A stretch of DNA of 63,828 nucleotides from a virus: the IMG/VR virus record IMGVR_UViG_3300025131_000032, positions 1 to 63,828 of that record. One strand, 5' to 3'. Under the pieces are notes generated by a model. The model saw nothing but the letters and a program-made list of their open reading frames with translations. It was not told the origin of the DNA and did no database searches. The position numbers and the translations under genes were made by a program. Each line of letters starts with the position of its first letter. Positions within the stretch are counted from its first letter, which is position 1. This document shows, in pieces, positions 23,007 to 30,492 of this stretch.

Positions 23007-24944
23007 GTGGCTGACGACAGACTTCTCATCCGCAGCGGCGATGCCCTACTTATCCGGGCAGGGGACGCTCTGCTTATTCGGGCTGCCGTTGCCGGTGTGT
23101 CGATCCCGGTATTCCAGAACCACTATCGTCAACAGGCCGATCAAATGAACTATCTCAAGCAATCAACTGCCTCCCAGGCGATTACGCTTGGCCCGTTCGT
23201 TGATTCGACTGACGGCGACACAACAGAGACTGGCCTGACAATTGCGAACACTGACATTCTGCTGTCGAAATCTGGTGGGGCGTCGGCGGCGAAGAACTCA
23301 GGCGGCGCAACTCACGATTCGGGCGGAACCTACACAGCAACCCTTGACGCCACCGACACCAACACGGTTGGCACTCTCGATGTGACGGTTCATGTCTCCG
23401 GCGCCCTGTACGTCAAGCGGTCGTTCCAAGTGCTCGAAGAAGCGATCTACGACGCCCTGATAGGAGCCTCCGCAACCGGATTCAATTCCTCCGGCCAGAT
23501 TGCCTTGCTCACGGCTACACAAGCGAGCATCGACGCAATCGAGACTGATACCTCGACAACGCTTCAGGGCGAACTCGATGCGATACAGGCTGCTGTCATC
23601 ACCAACGCAGCAGGCACAGACATTGCAGCAGACATTATTGCAGTCAAGGCTGAGACCGCATCAATCCTGACAGACACCGCAGAGATTGGCGCTGCTGGGG
23701 CTGGCCTTTCTGACCTTGGCGGGATGAGCACGGGGATGAAGGCGGAAGTCAACGCTGAGTGCGACACTGCAATCACCGATGCTGCTCTTGCTACGGCAGC
23801 CAGCCTGGCGACAGTGGACACAGTGGTCGATGCGGTAAAAGCAGTAACCGATGTGCTTCCTGACAGTGGTGCTCTTACCTCGTTGGCTACCGCATCTGCT
23901 CTATCAATCGTAGACGGGATTGTAGATACGATCCTCCTCGACACAGCGGAATTGCAGACTAACCAAGGAAACTGGGCGACCGCAACAGGATTCTCAACTC
24001 ACACCGCTGCAAATGTTCGTACTGAGATGGACTCGAACAGCACGCAGTTGGCAGCCATCGTTGCGGACACTCAGGACATCCAGACCCAAGTTGGCACTGC
24101 AGGCGCCGGACTCACAGACCTTGGTGGTTTCAGTACGGCCGCCAAGGCTGAGATCGAATCGGAAGCAAATGACGCCCTAGTCGTGCTCCAATTGGATCAC
24201 CTGCTCCATGTGGCCGACGCTTCGACCACTACAAACAACTCCATCATCGCCAAGATAGCTAGTAAGTCAGCAACGGCGGCCTTCTCGTCATTCGTGAATA
24301 CGACAGACAGCCTTGAGGCGTTGCGAGATAACCAAGGTGGCGGAGGTGGTGGTGATGCAACTGAGGCCAAGCAAGACCTCATTATCGCTGCTGTCATCAC
24401 CAACGCTGCAGGCACAGACATTGCAGCAGACATTATTGCAGTCAAGGCTGAGACTGCCAGTATCCTCGTTGACACTGGCACCACCTTGCCAGCCTCGATC
24501 GCTACTATCGATTCAAATGTCGATGCTATTTTGGTTGATACGGGCACTACCATCCCGGCCACCTTAGCGACAATCGACGGGATCGTGGACTCCATTCTCG
24601 TTGACACGGGGGCCACCCTGCCCGCTACCCTAGCCACCATCGACTCCAACGTGGACGCAATCCTGGTTGATACAGCCACGACGATCCCCGCCAGCATCTC
24701 AGCCCTAAACGACATCTCAGCCGCGGATGTGAACGCCCAGGTGGTTGATGTGGTTTCGACAGACCTCCGCGTTGACGGCTATTCCTTGACGGATGCCACC
24801 CAGATCATTGCCGCGGCATGTTGCGGGCGAGTCTCTGGAGCCGGCACAGCCACCGAGGTCTTCAAAGGGCTTGATGAGTCAACTACTCGTATCACAGCCT
24901 CCGTGGACTCGAGCGGAAACCGAACCGACCTCGTCTATGTGTAG
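23007..24944 (+). CDS. Tail-fibre-like protein with internal repeats (645 aa)
   Basis: A GTG start is likely. The N-terminus has three near-repeats of DALLIRAG, followed by a beta domain (to about residue 150) and a long helical Ala/Thr/Asp-rich shaft. The segment VITNAAGTDIAADIIAVKAE occurs twice almost identically (DNA at about 23592 and 24391). Near 24470-24690 a unit of DTGTTLPASIATIDSNVDAI type is repeated about four times. This layout suits a trimeric fibre shaft. Repeat number may vary between phage isolates. Confidence 0.7.
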   Translation: MADDRLLIRSGDALLIRAGDALLIRAAVAGVSIPVFQNHYRQQADQMNYLKQSTASQAITLGPFVDSTDGDTTETGLTIANTDILLSKSGGASAAKNSGGATHDSGGTYTATLDATDTNTVGTLDVTVHVSGALYVKRSFQVLEEAIYDALIGASATGFNSSGQIALLTATQASIDAIETDTSTTLQGELDAIQAAVITNAAGTDIAADIIAVKAETASILTDTAEIGAAGAGLSDLGGMSTGMKAEVNAECDTAITDAALATAASLATVDTVVDAVKAVTDVLPDSGALTSLATASALSIVDGIVDTILLDTAELQTNQGNWATATGFSTHTAANVRTEMDSNSTQLAAIVADTQDIQTQVGTAGAGLTDLGGFSTAAKAEIESEANDALVVLQLDHLLHVADASTTTNNSIIAKIASKSATAAFSSFVNTTDSLEALRDNQGGGGGGDATEAKQDLIIAAVITNAAGTDIAADIIAVKAETASILVDTGTTLPASIATIDSNVDAILVDTGTTIPATLATIDGIVDSILVDTGATLPATLATIDSNVDAILVDTATTIPASISALNDISAADVNAQVVDVVSTDLRVDGYSLTDATQIIAAACCGRVSGAGTATEVFKGLDESTTRITASVDSSGNRTDLVYV

Positions 24945-24951
24945 GTGAATC

Positions 24952-25245
24952 ATGGCTAAACGTACCTTCGCCTCTCGCATGTTCATGGCGAACCACTACG
25001 CCTCCGGTATGTGGGCAGGCGCAGCATCGACAGCAACCACCCTCTGCTACAGCCCTACCCACTCGGTGGGCTCAGTCGAGCAGTACACCCCCGAGAGCCT
25101 CACAGACGGCTCCTACACGCCGGCAGCCACTGTGCTGTCCTCTTACGTCCCCACCAGCTTGGAGCTCTCCTCGTACACTCCAGGGGCTGTAGCGGCGAAT
25201 ACCTGCTATCGCCCAGGTAAGCTCGGGGACTCCTGCGGGCCGTAG
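24952..25245 (+). CDS. Small Ser/Tyr/Thr-rich protein (97 aa), probably virion-associated
   Basis: Last gene of the plus arm. After MAKRTFASRMFMANHYASGM the protein is a run of short repeats of the type S-Y-T-P or S-Y-V-P (YTPESL, SYTPAAT, SYVPTSL, SYTPGAV) and ends in a Cys-containing tail (CYRPGKLGDSCGP). It may be a surface or fibre-tip component. It faces the minus-strand genes. Confidence 0.65.
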   Translation: MAKRTFASRMFMANHYASGMWAGAASTATTLCYSPTHSVGSVEQYTPESLTDGSYTPAATVLSSYVPTSLELSSYTPGAVAANTCYRPGKLGDSCGP

Positions 25246-25357
25246 GCGCATAAAAACGCGGCGGCAAGTAACAGGAGCCGGGGAGGAGGTAGACCCCGTG
25301 GAGACGTTGCCCCTGTCACAAACGATCCGCATCACCAGACCGTGCCGCCGCTGATGT

Positions 25358-25450
25358 TCACTGCTCCAACCACCTAGATACCCAGGCCGCCGCTAAGAAT
25401 GCGGCTACATACAGGGCTAATTCCCAAAACCTTGACCAGAAACGGCTCAT
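25358..25450 (-). CDS. Small membrane peptide (30 aa)
   Basis: MSRFWSRFWELALYVAAFLA continues to a short basic and polar end, with one transmembrane segment of about 18 residues. The ribosome site GGGAAGGGG lies eight to ten bases ahead of ATG. It is the last gene of the minus arm, 32 bases after the methyltransferase stop. The convergent 112-base gap to the plus arm shows no clear terminator. Confidence 0.6.
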   Translation of the reverse strand: MSRFWSRFWELALYVAAFLAAAWVSRWLEQ

Positions 25451-25482
25451 CGCTGACCCCTTCCCAGTTGCCCCTGTCTAGC

Positions 25483-26613
25483 TTACTTCCGGTCCTGGGG
25501 CAAGTCCAGCTCGCAAATAGACTGCATGAACGCTATGACGAACTGGGCCGCCACCTGCGGGACGATAGCATTTCCCAGTCCACGCAACTTAGCCACTCTG
25601 GCGGGTATCCCTGAAGCCAGCGGGAATGTTCCGGGTTCAACTGGCCGATACTTTCCGTCTGAGCAGTAGAGGTAGTCTGCTTCTGCCCAGAACCCGCTTT
25701 CGCAGCGTCGCACGGCAGGGATCCGCCTGACTGATTCGGCCCCCCCTTGCTCCCATCGGTCGCCCTGGGAGTATTCCGACCGTTGGTCTTCGCAGCGTCT
25801 GACTCCGCCAGTTGCGCCATCGATTGCAGGTCGATCCCGCCGGACCGAGGACGCTTGGCCTTGCTCTCCCGTGTCTCCTCGCCCCCCGTCTTGGCATTGG
25901 GAGTCGCCCACCCCGCTAGTGCCACTGTCTTCCGGCTGGAGTCCGTGTTGCCTGCTTCGTTGTAGATCTTCTCCCCCGCCGCGTTGAACTTCGCTGGTGT
26001 CCCGGCCTGGGGAGTAGGCCACCCCGCCATCGTCGCCACATAGCTCAGAGGCTTCCCCCTGCTGTGCGCATCCCGCTTCGCGTTGAACTCCGGCGTTGCT
26101 GATTCGCTCCGATAGTCCCTCGCCGCTGCGGTAGGCCACCCAGAACAACCGTTGGCGGATGTGCGGCGCCCCGATGCCCGCAGCGCACAAATCGGCTGCC
26201 CCGAAGGCATATCCCAGTGCTTCCAGGTCAGCTTGTACTCCGGCGAGCCACGCCCGTCCAAGTTTGCTCGCAACCTGCTCTCCAAAGACAACTGGAGGGC
26301 GGCACTCGTCAATGAGGCGCCTGAACTCGGGCCAGAGGTGTCGCTCATCTGACTCCCCTTTCCGCTTACCGGCGGCACTGAAGGGCTGGCATGGACAACT
26401 TCCAGTCCAAACGGGAACATCGTCTGGCCAGCCTGCGAGTTGCAAGGCGTAAGGCCATCCCCCGATTCCTGCGAAGAAATGGCATTGGGTGTATTCTTTG
26501 AGTTCATCTGCTGTTACCTCACTAATACTGCGGTTGTCGATCCGGTCTAATTGTAACGGTAGCTGCTCCAACCACGCGCAAGCCTTAGCGTCGTTGTCGT
26601 TGGCGTAGATCAT
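25483..26613 (-). CDS. C5 cytosine DNA methyltransferase, phage type (376 aa)
   Basis: The start is the ATG at 26613, which overlaps the upstream stop (ATGA) behind AGGAGGG and AAGGAGG. Motif I is FFAGIGGW (47-54), motif IV CPCQPFS with catalytic Cys75, motif VI appears as EQV in VVFGEQVASK, motif VIII as RQRLFWV, and motif X as LGNAIVPQVA near the end. The middle (residues 190-290), where target recognition is expected, is unusually rich in G, Q, E, R and D. This low-complexity stretch is exactly where a second long frame overlaps (25533-26507). The enzyme probably protects phage DNA from host restriction. Confidence 0.92.
   Translation of the reverse strand: MIYANDNDAKACAWLEQLPLQLDRIDNRSISEVTADELKEYTQCHFFAGIGGWPYALQLAGWPDDVPVWTGSCPCQPFSAAGKRKGESDERHLWPEFRRLIDECRPPVVFGEQVASKLGRAWLAGVQADLEALGYAFGAADLCAAGIGAPHIRQRLFWVAYRSGEGLSERISNAGVQREAGCAQQGEASELCGDDGGVAYSPGRDTSEVQRGGGEDLQRSRQHGLQPEDSGTSGVGDSQCQDGGRGDTGEQGQASSVRRDRPAIDGATGGVRRCEDQRSEYSQGDRWEQGGAESVRRIPAVRRCESGFWAEADYLYCSDGKYRPVEPGTFPLASGIPARVAKLRGLGNAIVPQVAAQFVIAFMQSICELDLPQDRK
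25533..26507 (-). CDS. Second long frame within the methyltransferase gene (324 aa), GWPTP-repeat protein
   Basis: Same strand, +1 frame, 325 codons without a stop, fully inside the methyltransferase gene. Its ATG has GAGG nine bases upstream. The protein has features of a recurring phage family rather than of chance translation: LTWKHWDMPSGQPICALRAS, repeats of the kind GW-P-T or GW-A-T (SGWPTA, AGWPTPQ, AGWATPN), and the ending LNPEHSRWLQGYPPEWL. I know this ending and the GWPTP repeats from proteins next to phage C5 methyltransferases. I take both frames to be coding. Function is unknown. Confidence 0.6.
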   Translation of the reverse strand: MNSKNTPNAISSQESGDGLTPCNSQAGQTMFPFGLEVVHASPSVPPVSGKGSQMSDTSGPSSGASLTSAALQLSLESRLRANLDGRGSPEYKLTWKHWDMPSGQPICALRASGRRTSANGCSGWPTAAARDYRSESATPEFNAKRDAHSRGKPLSYVATMAGWPTPQAGTPAKFNAAGEKIYNEAGNTDSSRKTVALAGWATPNAKTGGEETRESKAKRPRSGGIDLQSMAQLAESDAAKTNGRNTPRATDGSKGGPNQSGGSLPCDAAKAGSGQKQTTSTAQTESIGQLNPEHSRWLQGYPPEWLSCVDWEMLSSRRWRPSSS

Positions 26614-26840
26614 CCTCCTTGTACCCTCCTCACCTTCTGGTATGCACCCCCACCCATCGCGATCCACCCTGCCCGAGGCGTCACTGACCGAGGCGTGAGG
26701 TGCGTGTCGTCCTCATAAAAAACACGGGCGCCTGCCCGGAAAGCACGTTGCTCTTCGGTCCAGGTCGCCCGTATTGCGTCACGACGTTTGATAATCTCGT
26801 CGTGGTCTAGGTCGTCTTCGATGTCATCATGCCAAGCCAT
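26610..26840 (-). CDS. Small acidic hypothetical protein (76 aa)
   Basis: It overlaps the next start (ATGA) and the previous stop (TAATG), so it is coupled on both sides. The N-terminus is very acidic (WHDDIEDDLDHDEIIKRRD), the C-terminus basic. No family is recognised. Confidence 0.65.
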   Translation of the reverse strand: MAWHDDIEDDLDHDEIIKRRDAIRATWTEEQRAFRAGARVFYEDDTHLTPRSVTPRAGWIAMGGGAYQKVRRVQGG

Positions 26841-27100
26841 TACCGCTCCCAGTTCTTCTCCATCGCATGCTTGATGGTCAGCTTAGCCTCATCATACGCC
26901 CCAGCATCGATGTGCTGAGTGGCGATTTCGAGAAGGCCGCCGATCAGCTCCTGCTGGCGCCGATCCTCTGGTGGGTCTGGCGAGTATTGCGCCGATGGCA
27001 ACCGGACATTGCAGCATGGTTTCACGAACCTGCCCCCTCCGTAAGAGACTGCACACACTTTCCCGCACTGCGGGCATGTGCCAAGGCTGACATCACCCAT
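26840..27100 (-). CDS. Zinc-ribbon protein (86 aa)
   Basis: It starts at an ATG in one of five identical TGATG junctions (ribosome site GGAGGTGGAG). CPQCGKVC and PCC about 20 residues later provide the Cys residues of a zinc ribbon; the C-terminal 45 residues are helical. Function is unknown. Confidence 0.7.
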   Translation of the reverse strand: MGDVSLGTCPQCGKVCAVSYGGGRFVKPCCNVRLPSAQYSPDPPEDRRQQELIGGLLEIATQHIDAGAYDEAKLTIKHAMEKNWER

Positions 27101-27453
27101 CACTCCACCTCCAATTCAGGATAGAAGTACCCCTGGAACTCGCACGACTCTGACGCAGGCAAGTCCTCGTACACCGCTTTCGGGTCGAAGCTGAACTTGA
27201 GCGGCACCGCAACCGGATCGTCCCCGCAACCCATCTCGACCCCGTCGCCGCGATCACCCCCGCCATTCCGCTCGGCCAACCATTCGTAGGCGTCAACCTC
27301 GCCAAACATCCCATACCCAGCGTACCACGATTCCTCAACCGGAGGCTCGCCATCGGGCTGAAGCAGGAAGACCGCCCGCTGCTCAAACCTGCTCGAATGC
27401 GAATTCGCGATTGACTCACCAGTGTCGGCCGTTTTCCATGAGAAGAAACCCAT
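27100..27453 (-). CDS. Conserved phage protein, MGFFSWKTADT family (117 aa)
   Basis: The N-terminus MGFFSWKTADTGESIAN, then FLLQPDGEPPVEE and YGMFGEVDAYEWLAERN match a small family that I know from many tailed phages; its function is not established. The start lies in the GGAGGTGGAGTGATG junction and its own last codons (E-L-E-V-E-stop) form the next copy of that junction. Confidence 0.75.
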   Translation of the reverse strand: MGFFSWKTADTGESIANSHSSRFEQRAVFLLQPDGEPPVEESWYAGYGMFGEVDAYEWLAERNGGGDRGDGVEMGCGDDPVAVPLKFSFDPKAVYEDLPASESCEFQGYFYPELEVE

Positions 27454-27641
27454 CACTCCACCTCCAATTCATCATCGTAATCATCTGTGTAGTCGTTGAT
27501 GCCCTCGATTAACTCGTCCTGGGCACTGTCAAGCCGCTCCACCGCGACATAGTAGGGGATCTCACCCTCCTCGACCGCTTCGATCAGCATTGTGACGATG
27601 CGATCCGCCACCGCTTGCAGTTCTTCACGTTCATCCGCCAT
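27453..27641 (-). CDS. Small acidic protein (62 aa)
   Basis: The start MADEREELQAVAD lies in the third copy of the shared junction; the end DELEVE-stop forms the second. The product is helical and strongly acidic at its C-terminus (NDYTDDYDDELEVE). It overlaps the upstream gene by 11 bases. Confidence 0.65.
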   Translation of the reverse strand: MADEREELQAVADRIVTMLIEAVEEGEIPYYVAVERLDSAQDELIEGINDYTDDYDDELEVE

Positions 27642-28476
27642 CACTCCACCTCCAGAAAAAAGGGATATCACTTGCGTAGATTTGTTTGAGAGCCAGCCAC
27701 TCTCGTTTACTCGCGGCAAGGAAGTTGTCTTCTTCGGCATCCACTCGCCTGAGCATGTTAGCGAACTTCCTGGCTCGCAGATCGAAGTCCCAATCAATGC
27801 CGACTGCCCCGGCATACATCGACCCTGGCAGGGACTCGATCAATGCCGCTAGGCAGTCATCGTTGATCTTCTGCTGGGACATGCCAGCGGGTGGTTCCCA
27901 ATCGCCTGTATCCCAATTGCCGTGCTCGTCGTATTGCCCAAGCGTCTCAGCGATCTCGTGCGGCTCGTCCCACTCTTGAGCAAACCAGCCACTCGCCCGC
28001 CCCTTGCTGATGACTACGTTTCCAAATGTTCCCTCCTTCGCGGCAGAAGTTTGAACTTCACACACTGGGCCAGTGCCCTCAAATGCTACTCGCATCTTGT
28101 CGATGTCTTCCTGCTCCACTCGGTCGAGCCAGTGCGTTTCGTATGCTGCCCAGCATGACCATTTTAGATCAACGCTGATTTTGACTTGCCGTGGTGGGGT
28201 GGGGTTGTCCATCCACAATTGCAGTGTGGGGTTTGCCTTGCTCCCACACTTGCTACACCTGATGCCCATGCCTCCCGCGATGCGGATAACGTGAGCGGTG
28301 AACGTCTCGACAGGCTCGCCTTTCATGTATGCGCGGTCGCTGGGTCTGTCTTGCATGTGTTCCTCGTAGGAATCATGCCCGTATAGCCTTGCGATAATGG
28401 GATTTGCCTCATCGTTGAGGGCGACGACGTGCCACCCAGTTAAGCTATTGTTAATTCTCGCCTTCGCAATACCCAT
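27631..28476 (-). CDS. Hypothetical protein with C-x2-C motif (281 aa)
   Basis: It starts in a shared junction (ATG at 28476). The protein is soluble and mixed alpha-beta, with a CSKCG near residue 75 and several acidic Trp-rich segments (WFAQEWDEPHE, NWDTGDWEPP). No catalytic motif is recognised. It is the largest gene in this run of short minus-strand genes. Confidence 0.65.
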   Translation of the reverse strand: MGIAKARINNSLTGWHVVALNDEANPIIARLYGHDSYEEHMQDRPSDRAYMKGEPVETFTAHVIRIAGGMGIRCSKCGSKANPTLQLWMDNPTPPRQVKISVDLKWSCWAAYETHWLDRVEQEDIDKMRVAFEGTGPVCEVQTSAAKEGTFGNVVISKGRASGWFAQEWDEPHEIAETLGQYDEHGNWDTGDWEPPAGMSQQKINDDCLAALIESLPGSMYAGAVGIDWDFDLRARKFANMLRRVDAEEDNFLAASKREWLALKQIYASDIPFFWRWSDGG

Positions 28477-28652
28477 CACTCCACCTCCAGCTTAATGCCA
28501 AATTGCCGTTTAAACGTCCTCACAAGCCCCCTAGCGTCCTCCACCGCCTCAGCCTTGGTCTGATAAGGCCCCATCCACCCAGTGCCCTTGAATGGCCGTA
28601 GGATGACCCAGCGACCGCCGCGATGCCCACGCCGCGTTTGTACTATCCGCAT
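28476..28652 (-). CDS. Small basic protein (58 aa)
   Basis: MRIVQTRRGHRGGRWVILRP, then TGWMGPYQTKAEAVEDARGL, ending KLEVE-stop. The end codons form one copy of the shared junction. The layout, a short beta hairpin and a helix with Y-x-T-K-A-E-A-x-x-D-A, suggests a small AP2-like or HicB-like alpha-beta fold, only as a guess. It overlaps the upstream gene by ten bases. Confidence 0.6.
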   Translation of the reverse strand: MRIVQTRRGHRGGRWVILRPFKGTGWMGPYQTKAEAVEDARGLVRTFKRQFGIKLEVE

Positions 28653-28900
28653 GATTCATCCCCCAACTGCACATCCCAACCCAGCGTGGCGCACTCTGCA
28701 GGGATCTTCGCCAACTGAATCAGTTCGGCTTCCACCGCATCGAGGTAGTCAGGCAGGAGCAGGCAATTGCACAACACCGCATAGCTACCCCGCTGCAACT
28801 CCCATTCAGCAATTGCCCGTGGCTCATCTTTCGCCGCGAACACATCGACGAATATCTGCCGCTCGTCTGGATCGCACGACTCGATTACGAAGTTTTGCAT
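28643..28900 (-). CDS. Small hypothetical protein (85 aa)
   Basis: The start at 28900 lies in the fifth exact copy of the shared junction. The product is compact and acidic with Cys residues (VLCNCLLLPDYLDAV). No family is recognised. The last ten bases overlap the next gene. Confidence 0.6.
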   Translation of the reverse strand: MQNFVIESCDPDERQIFVDVFAAKDEPRAIAEWELQRGSYAVLCNCLLLPDYLDAVEAELIQLAKIPAECATLGWDVQLGDESCG

Positions 28901-29139
28901 CACTCCACCTCCTCTAAAAGGTTGAATTGCCGGTTCAGCTTGCTCGTGGCCAAGGCCAGCGCCTGCACATCACTCAGCCACACGTCGTGACATTCAGCGA
29001 TGCAATCTGCCACCTTGCTCATTGCCTCGATAGCACCCGCAACCGCTTCCCGTTGCTCAGGCGTCAATTCTGCCACGCCTGCCCGCCGCTTCTCTCGCTT
29101 GGCATTCTCCGGCGCTTTCCAGTCTTCGTTAATCGTCAT
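28900..29139 (-). CDS. Small helical protein (79 aa)
   Basis: Ribosome site GGAGGTGATGTGAG ahead of ATG. The product is helical (LTPEQREAVAGAIEAMSKVA), basic at its N-terminus, and ends LLEEVE-stop, a variant encoded by the same junction sequence. Function is unknown. Confidence 0.65.
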   Translation of the reverse strand: MTINEDWKAPENAKREKRRAGVAELTPEQREAVAGAIEAMSKVADCIAECHDVWLSDVQALALATSKLNRQFNLLEEVE

Positions 29140-29178
29140 CTCACATCACCTCCAGGTTGAAACAGGAACACAAGCCCA

Positions 29179-29197
29179 GCGCCCACCTCCTGGGCGC
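29179..29197 (-). promoter_or_regulatory. Intercistronic hairpin with GGAGG loop
   Basis: On the minus strand GCGCCCA and TGGGCGC form a seven-pair stem with the loop GGAGG. It lies in a 68-base gap between the genes at 29208 and 29139. A very similar element lies at 30817-30837; flanks (CTACCG before, CTTGTG after) are shared. Confidence 0.75.
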
Positions 29198-29207
29198 CGG
29201 TAGAGTG

Positions 29208-29642
29208 TCACTGTGCCATCTTCGCGAACAAGTCGAGCGCGGCCTCGAACTCCATCTCATTGAGCGGAACCACGCCTTCACGCCGAGTCTTGAACCGCTC
29301 CAGCGCCTCCGCAGTCGGCTTGGTCCCAATCTCGAAGATCCCACCCTCCTTGGCGAAGAGAATCTTCCGCCGCAGCATCCGCTTCAGATCCCGCGCCATC
29401 AGCCAGCGATTAACCAAGTCGCAGCACTCCCCCTCCAGGTTGTGCCACTCGCCCTTGGTGCGACAGTAGTCGTCAGCCAGCTTCCAGGCCGCCTGATCAC
29501 CCGCGAACAGGTCAGGGCCGCCCCTGCCATCGTTCTCGACTGTGCCGATCCGCTTGCCATCGACCCAGACTGAGGCAGAGTAGCAGTGCGTTTCCTGACT
29601 GGCGAAATCGGCATGCTTGACGTTTTTGAGTTGAATTTTCAT
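29208..29642 (-). CDS. Conserved phage protein (144 aa)
   Basis: MKIQLKNVKHADFASQETHC, then SASVWVDGKRIGTVENDGRG, GGPDLF follow the pattern of a small phage family (beta sheet with G-R-G-G-P), whose function I do not know. The ribosome site AAGGAGCGTCTGTT and about 35 bases upstream duplicate the 3' end of the gene at 30045, so its leader appears copied from there. Confidence 0.7.
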   Translation of the reverse strand: MKIQLKNVKHADFASQETHCYSASVWVDGKRIGTVENDGRGGPDLFAGDQAAWKLADDYCRTKGEWHNLEGECCDLVNRWLMARDLKRMLRRKILFAKEGGIFEIGTKPTAEALERFKTRREGVVPLNEMEFEAALDLFAKMAQ

Positions 29643-29644
29643 AA

Positions 29645-29682
29645 CAGACGCTCCTTGATTAGTTGATTAGTTCCGCTTCCAG
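29645..29682 (-). repeat. Duplicated gene-junction leader (EAELI copy 1)
   Basis: Identical to 30051-30080 except for an additional tandem eight bases (CTAATCAA twice on the minus strand). At 30051 the sequence encodes E-A-E-L-I-K-E-R-L at the end of a gene; here it is leader for the gene at 29642. Confidence 0.9.
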
Positions 29683-29703
29683 CGCCTCGATCACAGTTCG
29701 ATT

Positions 29704-30048
29704 CTATCCAAGGACATTAAGCTGGACCTCGTTTGGAATATGGAATTTATCATGTGACCAATGCACAACGCCGCCAGTGCTGGACTCAATTCGCACGATG
29801 CAATGATCCAACACGCCACTGCCGCCCATTGAGTTGGATCGGTAGATGACTAGCGGAATCTTGATCCTGCCAGTGGATCGTCCAATGTAACACCGCTCTA
29901 CATCGCCCCATGCTGCACCAGTTTCCTGTTCGCCGTAGAACAACTTGAGCCGCATACCTCGCTTGCTCGTGCGTGATTTCTCCAACACCCTGATAACATT
30001 CAAAGGCGTGTCGTTGTGGTATGTGGTGCCGTCTTGAATTTTACTCAC
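29704..30048 (-). CDS. Hypothetical protein (114 aa)
   Basis: It starts at GTG overlapping the upstream stop (GTGA), with AAGGAG eight bases ahead. The product is a basic beta-rich protein (MRLKLFYGEQETG, IKIPLVIYRSNSMGG). No motif is recognised. Confidence 0.65.
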   Translation of the reverse strand: MSKIQDGTTYHNDTPLNVIRVLEKSRTSKRGMRLKLFYGEQETGAAWGDVERCYIGRSTGRIKIPLVIYRSNSMGGSGVLDHCIVRIESSTGGVVHWSHDKFHIPNEVQLNVLG

Positions 30049-30365
30049 AGCAGACGCTCCTTGATTAGTTCCGCTTCCAGTTTGCGAGCCAGCGCCGCCG
30101 ACTCGTACACGCCGCACTCCTCACACACCGCTTCCATCACCTCCACCACCGTCTTCCGCCGAGGTGGCGCTTCGATGCCGCTCTCATCCACCAACCGCGC
30201 ACAGGTCTTGTGGACCTTCCAGACCGCGCCCGCCGACGACCTGGACCCCCGCGCCGTCTCAATCGCTACCTTGACGGTCTTTGGGTTGACTTTTGTCACC
30301 CGCCCGATGGTTTGCTCACCACTCGGGCGCCCGAAAATCACACGATCACCAATAGAAAAATCCAT
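30045..30365 (-). CDS. Conserved phage protein with KOW-like N-terminus (106 aa)
   Basis: The N-terminus (FSIGDRVIFGRPSGEQTIG, then KVNPKTVKVAI and GAVWKV) matches a small family found in T4-like and other phages. The pattern G-D-R-V-x-F-G-R-P-x-G resembles a KOW/SH3-type barrel. The C-terminal helix ends EAELIKERLL, whose codons supply the ribosome site AAGGAG of the next gene. The start has GGAGGTGAGTT. Confidence 0.7.
   Translation of the reverse strand: MDFSIGDRVIFGRPSGEQTIGRVTKVNPKTVKVAIETARGSRSSAGAVWKVHKTCARLVDESGIEAPPRRKTVVEVMEAVCEECGVYESAALARKLEAELIKERLL
30051..30080 (-). repeat. Duplicated gene-junction leader (EAELI copy 2)
   Basis: Coding here (end of the gene at 30045); duplicated at 29645-29682 as leader of another gene. 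Confidence 0.9.
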
Positions 30366-30378
30366 AACTCACCTCCAA

Positions 30379-30492
30379 TTAGGATAGTAACCAAGCGAAA
30401 ATGCTGTCGCAAACGATCCAGCCCAGCCCAAAGCAGACCCAGAGAGCCAACTGACAGCCGGTATAGTCCACATTCGCCTTGTCATCTTGCAC
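30379..30492 (-). CDS. Small membrane peptide (37 aa)
   Basis: GTG start behind GGTGGAGGTGGAGC. The product is polar for 13 residues and then one transmembrane helix (CQLALWVCFGLGWIVCDS and following). A second frame (30369-30485, 38 aa) begins with an ATGA-coupled ATG and is also hydrophobic; I prefer the GTG frame because its stop falls before the next ribosome site. Confidence 0.5.
   Translation of the reverse strand: MQDDKANVDYTGCQLALWVCFGLGWIVCDSIFAWLLS

Noticed and set aside
25246-25357. Small plus-strand frame (18 codons) behind GAGGAGGT in the convergent gap
   Set aside because: It is very short and ends at once; the good ribosome-like sequence could be chance in a G-rich stretch. 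The minus-strand 30-residue peptide is better supported.
30369-30485. Alternative 38-residue hydrophobic frame overlapping the 37-residue membrane peptide
   Set aside because: Both are possible; the GTG frame has a continuous transmembrane helix and a stop before the next ribosome site, so I kept only that one.
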